A stretch of 64,000 nucleotides of DNA from Hyphomicrobiales bacterium (GCA_900472485.1 UCII01000031.1:193-64192); one strand, 5' to 3'. Positions 52,827 to 61,576 are shown, counted from the stretch's first letter. Numbers and translations are program-made. Notes: generated by a model not told the origin, from the sequence alone.

Positions 52827-53618
52827 ATGAAGGCTTGGATTGCAATTATATGTGTTCTTTCGGCGGGGGCTGCGGCTGCTCAGGAGCATACCGATGTCAA
52901 CGAGGCCAACAATCCTCTGACACCGAAAATTACGATCAACTTGCAGGACTACTACATACCGAGCTTTGCCGATACGCCTGGCGATCCGAAAGCAAACCAG
53001 TTTCTCCTGCGCGGCCTTGTGCCGTCGGATCTTGGCGGGCTTCCGCAATTGTTCAGGTTCACGCTGCCCGTTGCGACGTCTCCCGATACACCGAGCGGTT
53101 ATGTCACTGGCCTTGGCGATCTCACCTTGATGGATATCTTCGTCCTACCGAAAAAGGGCGAGATAACCTTTGGCGGCGGCCCGCTCGTCGTATTGCCGAC
53201 GGCAACCGATACGCAACTCGGCAACGGCAAATGGCAGGCAGGCGCGGCCGGCATCGTGGTCGCCCCACAGGACTGGGGACTGCTGGCGGGACTGGTGACC
53301 TATCAAGCCTCATTTGCAGGCAAGGAGGATCGTGAAGACGTCAATCTCATGACCTTCCAGCCGATCGTGAACTTCAATCTGAAAGACGGCTGGTATCTGC
53401 GTTCCTCCGCGACCTGGAATTTCAATCTGGAGAACGGCAGCAGCTATATCCCTGTCGGCCTCGGCGCCGGCAAGGTCATCCCACTTCAAAACGGCGCGAC
53501 GGTGAACGCTTTCATCGAGCCGCAATATACCGTTTGGAACGATGGCCCGGGGGCGCCGCGCTGGCAGATTTTCGCGGGCCTGAATTTCCAGTTCCCGATT
53601 AGAAAGCCATCGCAATGA
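52827..53618 (+). CDS. Outer-membrane transporter-like beta-barrel protein 2
   Basis: The 263-residue protein has a signal peptide (MKAWIAIICVLSAGAAAAQE). Family segments are NPLTPKITINLQDYYIPSF, FRFTLPVATSPDTPSGYVTG, GLGDLTLMDIFVLP, GGGPLVVLPTATDTQLGNGK and the end strand RWQIFAGLNFQFP. The start at 52827 has GTGGAGG upstream and gives a clean signal; 52797 is an alternative. It overlaps the MscS-type gene by ATGA. Its C-terminus resembles the remnant at 32602. Confidence 0.85.
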   Translation: MKAWIAIICVLSAGAAAAQEHTDVNEANNPLTPKITINLQDYYIPSFADTPGDPKANQFLLRGLVPSDLGGLPQLFRFTLPVATSPDTPSGYVTGLGDLTLMDIFVLPKKGEITFGGGPLVVLPTATDTQLGNGKWQAGAAGIVVAPQDWGLLAGLVTYQASFAGKEDREDVNLMTFQPIVNFNLKDGWYLRSSATWNFNLENGSSYIPVGLGAGKVIPLQNGATVNAFIEPQYTVWNDGPGAPRWQIFAGLNFQFPIRKPSQ

Positions 53619-55555
53619 GCTGGCTGCCGGTCCGCGCATTCCTCGATGTCGGTGCCAATATGGAAGCCGCTGCAGGCCCGGCCCAGCAACAGAAGATCGA
53701 TGATCTCGTCAAGCTCCTTCAAGACCCGGACATTCGCCGCTGGCTGACGACACAGCCGGCACCGGCCTCCTCTCCTCAATCTACCGCGGTGCCGCCCGCC
53801 GGAGGCTTGGCGGGTTGGGAGGCTTCCACCAGAGCCCATATCAATGAGATCATCTCCGCTATTCCCTCGGTACCGTCGGAACTTCTCTCTGCCTCCCTAC
53901 GGGTACGCCAGGATGCGGTCGCACATGGCTTCGCACCCGTTTTTTTGATCTTTGCCGGACTTGTTGCACTCGGCCTCGCCGCGGAATGGCTGTACAGGAA
54001 AGCCCGTCCGTCAGACGAAGGGCTCCTGGCGCGTCTTGCCCCTATCTGCGTGTTCGCGCTGGGCATTGCCATCGTCTTTTTCGCCGTTGAGTGGCCACCC
54101 CTCGCTCGCCTCGTCCTTCTTGCCTATCTGACGGGCTTCGTGGTCTTTCGCTTCTGCTCGGCTCTGATCGGCATTGCGGTCTCTCAATCCTCGCTTCGTC
54201 TGCGAGGCCGCATTCTTGTCGCGGTGCTGTCGTTCGCCGTCGCCAGTGCTGCTTTGGCACGTCCGCTTGGCGTTGCTGAGCCCGTTGCCGATGCGACCTC
54301 GATCTGCTTCTCGATCATCGCATTGGCGGTAGCGACCGAGGCCATCTGGACGTCATGGCAGCGCTCGATAAATTCAAAGGCGGCCTTGACGCTCCTGCTT
54401 GCTGTGGTGTGGTGCCTGTGGGCATTCGGCCTCAAAACCCTGTTCTGGCTTGGCCTCTATATCGTAGCGCTGCCTGTGCTTTTGTCGGGCATTGGCCGTG
54501 CCGTCGAAAGCATGGTCCGCAGCGACGCCTCGGAAGTGAGGCGCGTACTTATCGTTCGCGGCGCCCGGGGGCTCGTCATCGCGGCAGCTGCGGGCTGGCT
54601 TGCCATTGTCTGGCAATTGAACCCGGAAGGGCTGGGCCACGGCAATCCCGCCGTCGCCGCGATCTTTTACGGGCTCCTGAAAAGCGTCCTGATCCTCCTC
54701 CTTGCCGATCTGGTTTGGCAGCTCGCGAAGAACTGGATCGATCGCAAGCTGGCCGCGTCGTCGAATACATCGGCCCTTGCCCCGGCCGATGCGGCCCGCC
54801 AGGCGCGTTTCCGCACCCTGCTGCCAATCCTGCGCAACGCGCTTGCCGTGGCGGTCATTGTGATGGCGGGTCTGATCATTCTCTCCGAATTCGGCGTGCA
54901 GATCGGCCCCCTGATCGCCGGTGCCGGAATATTCGGCGTCGCCCTCGGTTTCGGCTCGCAAACGCTGGTCAAGGATATCATCAGCGGCGTCTTCTATATG
55001 TTCGATGATGCCTTCCGGGTCGGCGAATATATCCAGGCAAAAAACTACAAGGGCACGGTCGAAGGGTTCAGCCTGCGCTCCGTACGGTTGCGCCATCATC
55101 GAGGTCCGGTCTTCACCGTCCCGTTTGGCGAGCTCGGCGCCGTCGAAAACATGAGCCGCGACTGGGTGATCGACAAATTCCGTGTGTCCGTCGGTTTCGA
55201 TACGGATGTCGAGAAAGCCCGCAAGCTTACCAAGCAGATCGGCGCGGATCTAAAGCAGGATCCGGAGTTGGGACCCCTGTTCATCGAGCCACTGAAGCTA
55301 AAGGGCGTCGAGGAGTTCAGCGACTACGGCCTGGTGCTGAGCTTCGGGATGATGACCGTGCCCGGAATGCAGACCTATATCCGCCGCAAGGCCTACTTGA
55401 AAATCCGGGAAGCCTTCAAAGAGAACGGGATCGAATTTGCGCAGCCGACGGTGAACGTTGGCGGGGGTGACAGCGGCAGCAATGCTGCCGGCCACGCGTC
55501 GTTGCTCGCGCAGAAGGCCAAGGCATCGGCAGCGGAGGCGGAGGGCAACACTTGA
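53615..55555 (+). CDS. MscS family mechanosensitive channel, multi-helix
   Basis: The 646-residue inner-membrane protein has about ten hydrophobic segments from residue 110. The MscS pore and beta domain follow near residues 430-560: LIAGAGIFGVALGFGSQTLV, KDIISGVFYMFDDAFRVGEY, GTVEGFSLRSVRLRHHRGPV, FTVPFGELGAVENMSRDW. It is longer than E. coli MscS (286), closer to the YbdG/MscM class. It would release solutes on hypo-osmotic shock. It is coupled by short overlaps to the transporter gene before it and the membrane gene after it. Confidence 0.92.
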   Translation: MSWLPVRAFLDVGANMEAAAGPAQQQKIDDLVKLLQDPDIRRWLTTQPAPASSPQSTAVPPAGGLAGWEASTRAHINEIISAIPSVPSELLSASLRVRQDAVAHGFAPVFLIFAGLVALGLAAEWLYRKARPSDEGLLARLAPICVFALGIAIVFFAVEWPPLARLVLLAYLTGFVVFRFCSALIGIAVSQSSLRLRGRILVAVLSFAVASAALARPLGVAEPVADATSICFSIIALAVATEAIWTSWQRSINSKAALTLLLAVVWCLWAFGLKTLFWLGLYIVALPVLLSGIGRAVESMVRSDASEVRRVLIVRGARGLVIAAAAGWLAIVWQLNPEGLGHGNPAVAAIFYGLLKSVLILLLADLVWQLAKNWIDRKLAASSNTSALAPADAARQARFRTLLPILRNALAVAVIVMAGLIILSEFGVQIGPLIAGAGIFGVALGFGSQTLVKDIISGVFYMFDDAFRVGEYIQAKNYKGTVEGFSLRSVRLRHHRGPVFTVPFGELGAVENMSRDWVIDKFRVSVGFDTDVEKARKLTKQIGADLKQDPELGPLFIEPLKLKGVEEFSDYGLVLSFGMMTVPGMQTYIRRKAYLKIREAFKENGIEFAQPTVNVGGGDSGSNAAGHASLLAQKAKASAAEAEGNT

Positions 55556-56691
55556 GCCATGACGACGATGACAGCCGGATCCGTATCATGCATGGTGGCC
55601 CCTACTACCGGCTGGTCTCGCGGATGGGGATACGCAAGCGCGGCTGGAGAGCCTTTGTGCTTGCGACATTGACGGCGGTCGTACCGCTCCTGATGTTGCT
55701 TTCGACCGGTGGCGCCTATCTTGCGGGCCTATTCCTTCAGGATTGGGGAGCCTGGGCGAAATTCCTGATCGCGCCCGTGCTGCTGACATTGGCGGAAAAG
55801 CCGATCGCGTCCACGATCGACGAATGCACTAACCTGCTGTTTCGGGTGCCGTTGATCGCAACCATGTCGAATACGGACGCGATGAGAGCCGTCGAAGACG
55901 CGAGATCACGTTCGACATCCGGTATCGCAGAGGCGGCGAGCCTGTTGGTCGCCCTGGCGGCCTCGAGCGCAAATGCTTGCAATTTCCTCAGCGGTGGCGC
56001 GCCACCATGGGCAACGTCGCAGAGTTCGCTTACCGTCGCCGGCATATGGTGTCTGCTGGTCAGCAACACGATCTACTGGTTTCTTCTCAGCAGGCTCATC
56101 TGGAAACATCTCGTCTGGGCGAGCTTTCTTGCCGATGTCGCGGAGTGCCATCTACGGCTGGTGGTCACACATCCCGACAGTCACGCAGGTCTGGGCTTTC
56201 TGGGCCTCTATCCAACCGGCTATAGCCTCTTCACCCTGGCTGTCAGCTGTGTGGCCGCTGCATCAATCGGTCACGTCGTGCAACACGAAAGCATGACCGC
56301 AACCTTCTTCACCATGATCTGCGCAGGCTGGCTCACGGTGGTGACGCTTTACTATGCGCTTCCGCTCGTCGGGCTTGCCATCCGAATCACACAGCTGAAG
56401 AAGAAAGCAATCCTTGCAGCGATGATCAGGGCGACGAACTATGAACGCTGGAACGAGCGAGCAATTCTGGGCGCCAACATGTGCAACGACGAGAAAGACG
56501 AGCAATTCATCGAAGTTCATGACGCCAGGCCGATTTGGGTGGCGTCGACGCAAATGTCGAGCTTTCTCATCAATCGTGGCAACCTTTGGCCGCTTCTCTT
56601 GCCTGCTCTTTTGCCACTTCTTGCAACAGGCGCTTCTTTCCTGCCGTATTCGCAGCTTGGTTCGATGGTGAAGCGGCTATTGCTTCTTTGA
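55552..56691 (+). CDS. Multi-pass membrane protein of unknown function
   Basis: The 379-residue protein is not assigned to a family I recognise. It shows about seven hydrophobic segments (residues 33-60, 70-83, 160-185, 222-250, 255-285, 345-365) and a cytoplasmic loop ATNYERWNERAILGANMCND. The start is a TTG in a TTGA overlap with the MscS stop, so translation is coupled and joint function with the channel is likely. No enzymatic motif is visible. Confidence 0.75.
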   Translation: MSHDDDDSRIRIMHGGPYYRLVSRMGIRKRGWRAFVLATLTAVVPLLMLLSTGGAYLAGLFLQDWGAWAKFLIAPVLLTLAEKPIASTIDECTNLLFRVPLIATMSNTDAMRAVEDARSRSTSGIAEAASLLVALAASSANACNFLSGGAPPWATSQSSLTVAGIWCLLVSNTIYWFLLSRLIWKHLVWASFLADVAECHLRLVVTHPDSHAGLGFLGLYPTGYSLFTLAVSCVAAASIGHVVQHESMTATFFTMICAGWLTVVTLYYALPLVGLAIRITQLKKKAILAAMIRATNYERWNERAILGANMCNDEKDEQFIEVHDARPIWVASTQMSSFLINRGNLWPLLLPALLPLLATGASFLPYSQLGSMVKRLLLL

Positions 56692-56707
56692 GAGAAGGAC
56701 TTATCCG

Positions 56708-56905
56708 ATGTGGTTTCCCATCGTCGTTCGCGTGCCCTTCGCAATTGCCGGTGTCATCTCCGGGTGGTTCTTCGCGAAAAGTACCCTGCGATATGACATG
56801 GTCCAGCTGGCGATCTCGCTCCTGATGCTGGCTGCATCCATCGCCTGCGTGATCTATGCGCCGAGAATCCTCAAAGGCCTGCGTTCCCGAAAAGACAGAA
56901 GCTGA
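56708..56905 (+). CDS. Small two-helix membrane protein
   Basis: A 65-residue hydrophobic protein with two membrane helices (WFPIVVRVPFAIAGVISGWF; MVQLAISLLMLAASIACVIY) and a basic tail LKGLRSRKDRS that should face the cytoplasm. AGAAGGA precedes the ATG. It is 16 bp after the membrane gene and probably in the same operon from box g. No family recognised. Confidence 0.65.
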   Translation: MWFPIVVRVPFAIAGVISGWFFAKSTLRYDMVQLAISLLMLAASIACVIYAPRILKGLRSRKDRS

Positions 56906-56994
56906 TAAAGGCGTCATCCGACTTCATGTCGCTGCAACTTTCCGTGGCTGTCTCTCGTACGGTCTTGGAGAGTGGTACCGAAAGGAAGCGGGAC

Positions 56995-57243
56995 ATGTAT
57001 GACGCAAAATGGCAATCCCCCGTTGCGATCGATCTGCCGCGCCCATACGGGCGCCAGACCATCACTACAGTTCGAGAAGCTGCCGATTGCCTGATGGACA
57101 TCTGGCCCGAGCCGGACCTCAGTCCTGAGCGTGACGAAGCTCTTCGCATCTGCCTTGAAGTCTTCGAAGGCAATGCCGATCTCGGCGATGCGAGAGACGC
57201 TTTCCTGACCGCAGCAAGATCAGCGGGACTTTCAACATCATAA
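56995..57243 (+). CDS. DUF982 domain protein
   Basis: The 82-residue protein has the DUF982 pattern: WQSPVAIDLP, the repeat TITTVREAADCLMDIWPE, ALRICLEVFEG and ARDAFLTAARSAGLS. DUF982 proteins are small cytoplasmic proteins largely limited to the Rhizobiales, of unknown function. GGAAGCGGG precedes the ATG at 56995; the frame is open to 56926 but the family length fits the shorter form. Confidence 0.82.
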   Translation: MYDAKWQSPVAIDLPRPYGRQTITTVREAADCLMDIWPEPDLSPERDEALRICLEVFEGNADLGDARDAFLTAARSAGLSTS

Positions 57244-57285
57244 TGTGATGGCAACCGCGCAACCACGCATGCGTTTACGTCTGTG

Positions 57286-57305
57286 TTTACCGTTGCGTAC
57301 TTCCT
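57286..57305 (+). promoter_or_regulatory. Island box h (upstream of the DUF2092 gene)
   Basis: Plus-strand TTTACCGTTGCGTACTTCCT, 66 bp before the DUF2092 start. An additional TTTAC lies exactly 12 bp upstream, as at box g. Confidence 0.75.
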
Positions 57306-57371
57306 TGACGTAACACCGAACGCCTAGCCTTACCTTGTCCCGATCCATACGGGAGAAAGGAAGGCAATGCG

Positions 57372-58139
57372 ATGCTTCATTTGAAACGGTCGCGCCTCGT
57401 GCTCGCGACGATAGCACTGCTCATTGCTGCAAACGGCATGAGCGCGCAGGAGCAGCATGCAAAGGAGCCGCGAATCGAGCCGGAATCCATCGAGGCCCTC
57501 AAGAAGATGGGTGAGTATCTGCAAGCGCTGCAGACTTTCAGCCTGAAGGCGACAACGACGGCGGACGTGATCCTCGACACCGACCAGAAGCTCGAAATTG
57601 GTGGCATAGCGACCTATGAGGTCAAAAGACCCGACCACCTGCGCATCGATCTCGCAACCGACGTCGTTCACGGCGAACTCGTCTACGACGGCAAGACGCT
57701 TATCTACGCGTCGCCTGACAAGAACGTCTACGCTCAGGTACCAGCGCCGGCCACCATCAAGGACACGCTGGAACACGCCGCCCAGAAATATCATCTCACA
57801 TTCCCGCTGGCGGATCTTTTCTCCTGGGGAACGCCCGACGCGCCGATCAACCTGATCCGCGAAGGCTTCTTCGTCGGGCACGCCAATATCAATGGCAAGG
57901 AAACCAATCACTGGGCGTATCGGGGGCCGGATCAGGACGCGGAAATCTGGATCGCCACGGAAGGCGCCCCCCTTCCCCTGAAAGTTTCCCTTGTCGACCG
58001 CGAAGATCTTACCCGGCCGAGGATCACCTCGATTCTCGAATGGACGGAAAACGCGACGATCCCGGACGATACGTTCGCCTACAAGCCGGCCGAAGGCGCT
58101 CAAAAAATCAAGTTCCTCGGCGAGGAGGACAAGAAATGA
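57372..58139 (+). CDS. Exported DUF2092 protein (LolA-like fold)
   Basis: The 255-residue protein has a signal peptide (hydrophobic residues about 9-22, cleavage near MSAQE). The DUF2092 body has LKKMGEYLQALQTFSLKATT, VKRPDHLRIDLATDVVHGEL, FSWGTPDAPINLIREGFFVG, HWAYRGPDQDAEIWIA and DTFAYKPAEGAQKIKF. The fold is predicted to resemble lipoprotein chaperone LolA; function unknown. Its stop overlaps the His/Pro-rich gene by ATGA. Confidence 0.88.
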   Translation: MLHLKRSRLVLATIALLIAANGMSAQEQHAKEPRIEPESIEALKKMGEYLQALQTFSLKATTTADVILDTDQKLEIGGIATYEVKRPDHLRIDLATDVVHGELVYDGKTLIYASPDKNVYAQVPAPATIKDTLEHAAQKYHLTFPLADLFSWGTPDAPINLIREGFFVGHANINGKETNHWAYRGPDQDAEIWIATEGAPLPLKVSLVDREDLTRPRITSILEWTENATIPDDTFAYKPAEGAQKIKFLGEEDKK

Positions 58140-58774
58140 AAAAGCCCGGTATCTTTCTATCCGCACTTCTGGTCACGGCTCTTGTTGCGCCTTATATCGC
58201 CGAAGCGAGGGGCGGCTTTGGCGGCCGGATGCCCCGCATGAATTTTGGCGGCGGCGGTTTTCATGGCGGCTTTCATCCCGGCGGCGGGGGCTTTCGCGGC
58301 TTCAACGCGCCTGCGCATTTCCAGCCGCGCTTCCACCCAGCGGTGGCGCCCCATCCCGCTCATGGGCCAAGGCCACACCCGGCACCTCATCCGACCCCAC
58401 ATCCCGCTCCACACCCGAATCCGTCCGGGCTGCACCCTCACCCGCCGACGCCAACACCCCATCCGAACCCGCATCCGGGGCCTCATCCCTATCCCGGCCC
58501 AGGCCCGATTCCTCCTGGGCCGCACCCCGGACCATATGGGCCGGTTCCTCCGCCGGCTGGACCCTATTGGCCCGGATATTGGGGGCCAGCACCCGCTGCC
58601 GCATGGGGAGCAGCAACGGCTATCGCCGTTGGTACTGTGATTGCTACGCTCCCCCCCGCCTGCACAGCGGTCGTGATCAAGGGCGTCTCCTATCAGGACT
58701 GCGGCGGAAATTGGTTCGAACCACAGTACAACGGTCACGCCGTCGTCTACGTCGCGGTCAAAGACCCGAGATAG
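58136..58774 (+). CDS. Secreted His/Pro/Gly-rich low-complexity protein
   Basis: The 212-residue protein has a signal peptide (MKKPGIFLSALLVTALVAPY, cleavage near AEARG). A Gly/Phe/His stretch covers residues about 25-55, and a His-Pro repeat at about 70-130 is built from PHP, HPNPHP and HPGPHP units. A small globular C-terminus has cysteines (PPACTAVVIKGVSYQDCGGN). The repeat could bind metal or extend through the cell wall, but that is speculation. It is coupled to DUF2092 by ATGA and so shares box h. Confidence 0.82.
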   Translation: MKKPGIFLSALLVTALVAPYIAEARGGFGGRMPRMNFGGGGFHGGFHPGGGGFRGFNAPAHFQPRFHPAVAPHPAHGPRPHPAPHPTPHPAPHPNPSGLHPHPPTPTPHPNPHPGPHPYPGPGPIPPGPHPGPYGPVPPPAGPYWPGYWGPAPAAAWGAATAIAVGTVIATLPPACTAVVIKGVSYQDCGGNWFEPQYNGHAVVYVAVKDPR

Positions 58775-58868
58775 AGGACAAACGAAGCCGCCCGGAGCGG
58801 CCAACCGACACAAAGGATACTTACTTCCTTTACGTCAATGCCGACGGCAAGGGGTCACGATGTCGAAA

Positions 58869-58890
58869 GCCCCCGTTTCGTGACGGGGGC
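58869..58890. terminator. GC-rich stem-loop between convergent units
   Basis: GCCCCCGT at 58869-58876 pairs with ACGGGGGC at 58883-58890 around a six-base loop. It lies 94 bp after the His/Pro-rich gene and 35 bp before the end of the convergent ABC permease gene. A TTTT follows 16 bp later. Probable terminator marking the right border of the island. Confidence 0.5.
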
Positions 58891-58925
58891 CTTCGGCAAT
58901 CTTTTGACAATGAGGCTTTTGACAA

Positions 58926-59699
58926 TCAGGGGGTGCGCTCCGCCGCGCGCGGACGCCACTTGATCAGACGAGCCTCGACGAAATCCAGGACGAGATCGAT
59001 CAGCAGGACGAACACTGCCAAGATGAAGATCCCCGCGAAAACGCCGACGGCATCAAAGTTACCTTCAGCCTGCGCGATGAGGTATCCCAGACCAGCCGAG
59101 GCGCCCAGATATTCACCGATGATGGCGCCTACGACCGCAAAACCCACGGATGTTCGAAGCGATGAAAGAATCCAGCTCGCCGCAGCCGGGAAATAGACGT
59201 GACGCAGCAGTTCGGACTTCTTCGCGCCGAGAATGCGGGCATTCGACAGCACCACGGGGTTGACTTCACGCACGCCCTGCATCGCATTGAAAAAGGTTAC
59301 GAAGAACACGAGCGTGACCGCGAGAGCCACCTTGGACCACAGGCCCAGGCCGAGCCACAGGACAAAGATAGGGGCAAGGACCACACGCGGAATGGCGTTC
59401 AGGCCTTTGATGAACGGATCGAGGATTCGGGCAGCCGAGCGTGACAGTCCGAGCCATACGCCTGCAGCGACGCCGAGAGCCGTGCCGATAACGTAGCCGA
59501 GCACCGTTTCTGTCAGGGTGATGGTCACATGCTTGAAGAAGCCTGGATCGGTGACCCATGTGAATACCTGTTTCAGAATATCGACAGGCGAGGGAAAGAA
59601 GAAGACATCGACCACGCCCAGGTTCACGCCGAGCTCCCAACCGCCGACAATGACCAGCAGCAATGCCAGTTGGGTAAGTCTCTCAGTCATGGCGTTCAT
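58926..59699 (-). CDS. ABC transporter permease, nitrate/sulfonate/taurine type
   Basis: The 257-residue permease (SsuC/TauC-like) has about six helices and the docking motif NPVVLSNARILGAKKSELLR, with GGWELGVNLGVVDVFFFPSP at the N-terminus. The start at 59699 is inside the ATPase gene's 3' end and has GGAG before it. It is the last gene of a minus-strand operon of PrpF-like enzyme, binding protein, ATPase and permease. Confidence 0.9.
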   Translation of the reverse strand: MNAMTERLTQLALLLVIVGGWELGVNLGVVDVFFFPSPVDILKQVFTWVTDPGFFKHVTITLTETVLGYVIGTALGVAAGVWLGLSRSAARILDPFIKGLNAIPRVVLAPIFVLWLGLGLWSKVALAVTLVFFVTFFNAMQGVREVNPVVLSNARILGAKKSELLRHVYFPAAASWILSSLRTSVGFAVVGAIIGEYLGASAGLGYLIAQAEGNFDAVGVFAGIFILAVFVLLIDLVLDFVEARLIKWRPRAAERTP

Positions 59700-60516
59700 A
59701 GCTTTTCTCCACTTCACCGCGCAGGGAAGCCCAGATATTGCGATAGAGGTCAGTAAAACGAGGATCGAGCTTGATCTCCGCGACATCGCGAGGCCGTTCC
59801 AGGTCGACCGGGAAGCTGTCGATGACGCGCGACCTGGGACCCGAGGCCAGAACCACAACACGATCCCCCAGAGCAATCGCTTCCTCAAGATCATGTGTAA
59901 TCAGAACCACAGCCCGCTGCTCCTCCTGCCATAGGCGAAGCAGCTCATTCTGCATCAAATGCCGGGTGTGGATGTCGAGCGCGGAGAAAGGTTCATCCAT
60001 GAGGATCACCTTCGGCCCCGTTATCAGCGCCTGCGCCATTTGCACACGCTTACGCTGGCCGCCCGAAAGCTGGTGCGGATAGCGATCCTCGAAACCCTTA
60101 AGCCCTACCTTCGCCAGACATTTAAGAGCTCGCTCCCGGCGCTCGCCAGCGCCGACGCCTTGGAACATCGGCCCCAGTTCCACATTTTCGATCGCGGTCT
60201 TCCATGGAAGCAGAGCATCCTGCTGGAACAGATAGCCGATATTATTCTGGATGCCGGAAACCACGCTGCCATCAATCGAGACTGAGCCCTTTGCCGGCTT
60301 CAAAAGACCTGCGATCGCATTCAGGATCGTACTTTTGCCACAGCCTGTCGGCCCCACGATAGCGACGAATTCGCCATCGGCCACCGTCAGATTTACATCC
60401 TGAACAGCGACGAAGGAGCCAAAGGCCATGGTGACATTTTCGATTGCCACCATCGCTTTGGGTGACGCCGCCGCATGCGGTGTCTGTGCTGCCGGCTTCA
60501 AGGCTGTCACGGACAT
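59683..60516 (-). CDS. ABC transporter ATP-binding protein, nitrate/sulfonate/taurine type
   Basis: The 277-residue ATPase has Walker A GPTGCGKST, Q-loop YLFQQDALLPW, signature LSGGQRKR, Walker B VILMDEPFSALD and switch ITHDLEEAIALGD, the pattern of SsuB/TauB/NrtD. It powers import with the permease and binding protein on either side. It starts 11 bp after the binding-protein stop and ends 17 bp inside the permease gene. Confidence 0.92.
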   Translation of the reverse strand: MSVTALKPAAQTPHAAASPKAMVAIENVTMAFGSFVAVQDVNLTVADGEFVAIVGPTGCGKSTILNAIAGLLKPAKGSVSIDGSVVSGIQNNIGYLFQQDALLPWKTAIENVELGPMFQGVGAGERRERALKCLAKVGLKGFEDRYPHQLSGGQRKRVQMAQALITGPKVILMDEPFSALDIHTRHLMQNELLRLWQEEQRAVVLITHDLEEAIALGDRVVVLASGPRSRVIDSFPVDLERPRDVAEIKLDPRFTDLYRNIWASLRGEVEKSYERHD

Positions 60517-60527
60517 CTTAACCTCCC

Positions 60528-61529
60528 TCAGTTCGATGCCGTCGCCGGCACCTTAGCTACGAATTCGTTGGTATAGGTCTTGGAAAGGTCGATCTTGGCA
60601 GCCTTGACCTTGTCGTTGAACGACGTCAGGACATCGAGAGGCGTGTTGATATCTTTTTCGTCCAGGAGCCCATCCGTGGAAAAGATCTGCCGCGCGTTTT
60701 CAACTGCCTTGATATACGTCTCCTTGTCGCCCGAAATGAATTCCGGCGGAAGCTTTTCGACGATCTCGGCGGCGCTGTGCGTCTTCATCCATTGAAGCGC
60801 CTTTACCGTTGCATTGGTGACCTTCTGAATGGTCTCCGGATTTTTGGAGATGTAGTCCTGCGTGGCGTAAAGCACCGATGTGGGATAGATGCCGCCATAG
60901 ATTTCCTTGGTGCCATCGTCGTTGCGGGCATCGATCAGGATCTTTCCGACGCCCTTCTCGACCACGAACGTCGCCGCGGGATCATAATTTACGAGCAGAT
61001 CGATCTTGCCCTGCTGAAGAGCTGCAACGGCGGCAGCGCCCGATCCGACGCCGATGATCGAAACGTCGTTCGCCGAGAGCTTATGCCGCTGAAGATAGTA
61101 GCGAATAAAGAAGTCCGAGGACGAGCCCGGAGCGGTGATTCCGATCTTGGCGCCCTTAATGGTCTCCGGATTTTTCGGATCGAATTTCGCGTCTTTGCCG
61201 CCGGCCAGGACGAGCCCGGAATTGCGCCCAAGCTCCACGAAGGCGACAACATGCTTGTTCTGCGACTGCATCTGAATCGTATGGTCGTAAAAGCCGACAG
61301 CGACATCCGTCGAGCCGGCAACCAGCGCCTGCAGGGTTTTCGATCCGCCCGACGCGAAGTTTTCGACGGTGACCTCCAGACCCTCTTTCGCATAAAGACC
61401 CAGACCCTGCGCGACCGGGAAAGGCAGGTTGTTGAGGTTGTAGGAACCAACACTAATGCGGACAGGTTCCGCGAAAGCCGTTCCGGACAGCGCGACCGCC
61501 GCAGCGAGTGCGAGAATAAGTTTTTTCAT
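60528..61529 (-). CDS. ABC transporter substrate-binding protein, NMT1/SsuA type
   Basis: The 333-residue periplasmic protein has a signal peptide (MKKLILALAAAVALSGTAFA). The mature part has PVRISVGSYNLNNLPFPVAQ, GLYAKEGLEVTVENFASGGS, VAGSTDVAVGFYDH and GKIDLLVNYDPAATF, typical of the NMT1 group that binds sulfonates, nitrate, thiamine precursors or aromatic acids. GGAGGAG stands before the ATG. The neighbouring tautomerase-like gene suggests an aromatic or tricarboxylic ligand, which is inference. Confidence 0.92.
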   Translation of the reverse strand: MKKLILALAAAVALSGTAFAEPVRISVGSYNLNNLPFPVAQGLGLYAKEGLEVTVENFASGGSKTLQALVAGSTDVAVGFYDHTIQMQSQNKHVVAFVELGRNSGLVLAGGKDAKFDPKNPETIKGAKIGITAPGSSSDFFIRYYLQRHKLSANDVSIIGVGSGAAAVAALQQGKIDLLVNYDPAATFVVEKGVGKILIDARNDDGTKEIYGGIYPTSVLYATQDYISKNPETIQKVTNATVKALQWMKTHSAAEIVEKLPPEFISGDKETYIKAVENARQIFSTDGLLDEKDINTPLDVLTSFNDKVKAAKIDLSKTYTNEFVAKVPATASN

Positions 61530-61576
61530 TCGATCTCCTCCATTTTGGCACCCTCCCGGCACCATAGGTTGATTGA

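Noticed and set aside
37647..57305. The 20-bp boxes as sigma-factor promoters
   Set aside because: Conservation is one continuous block rather than two elements 16-18 bp apart, and the distance to start codons varies from 49 to 124 bp.
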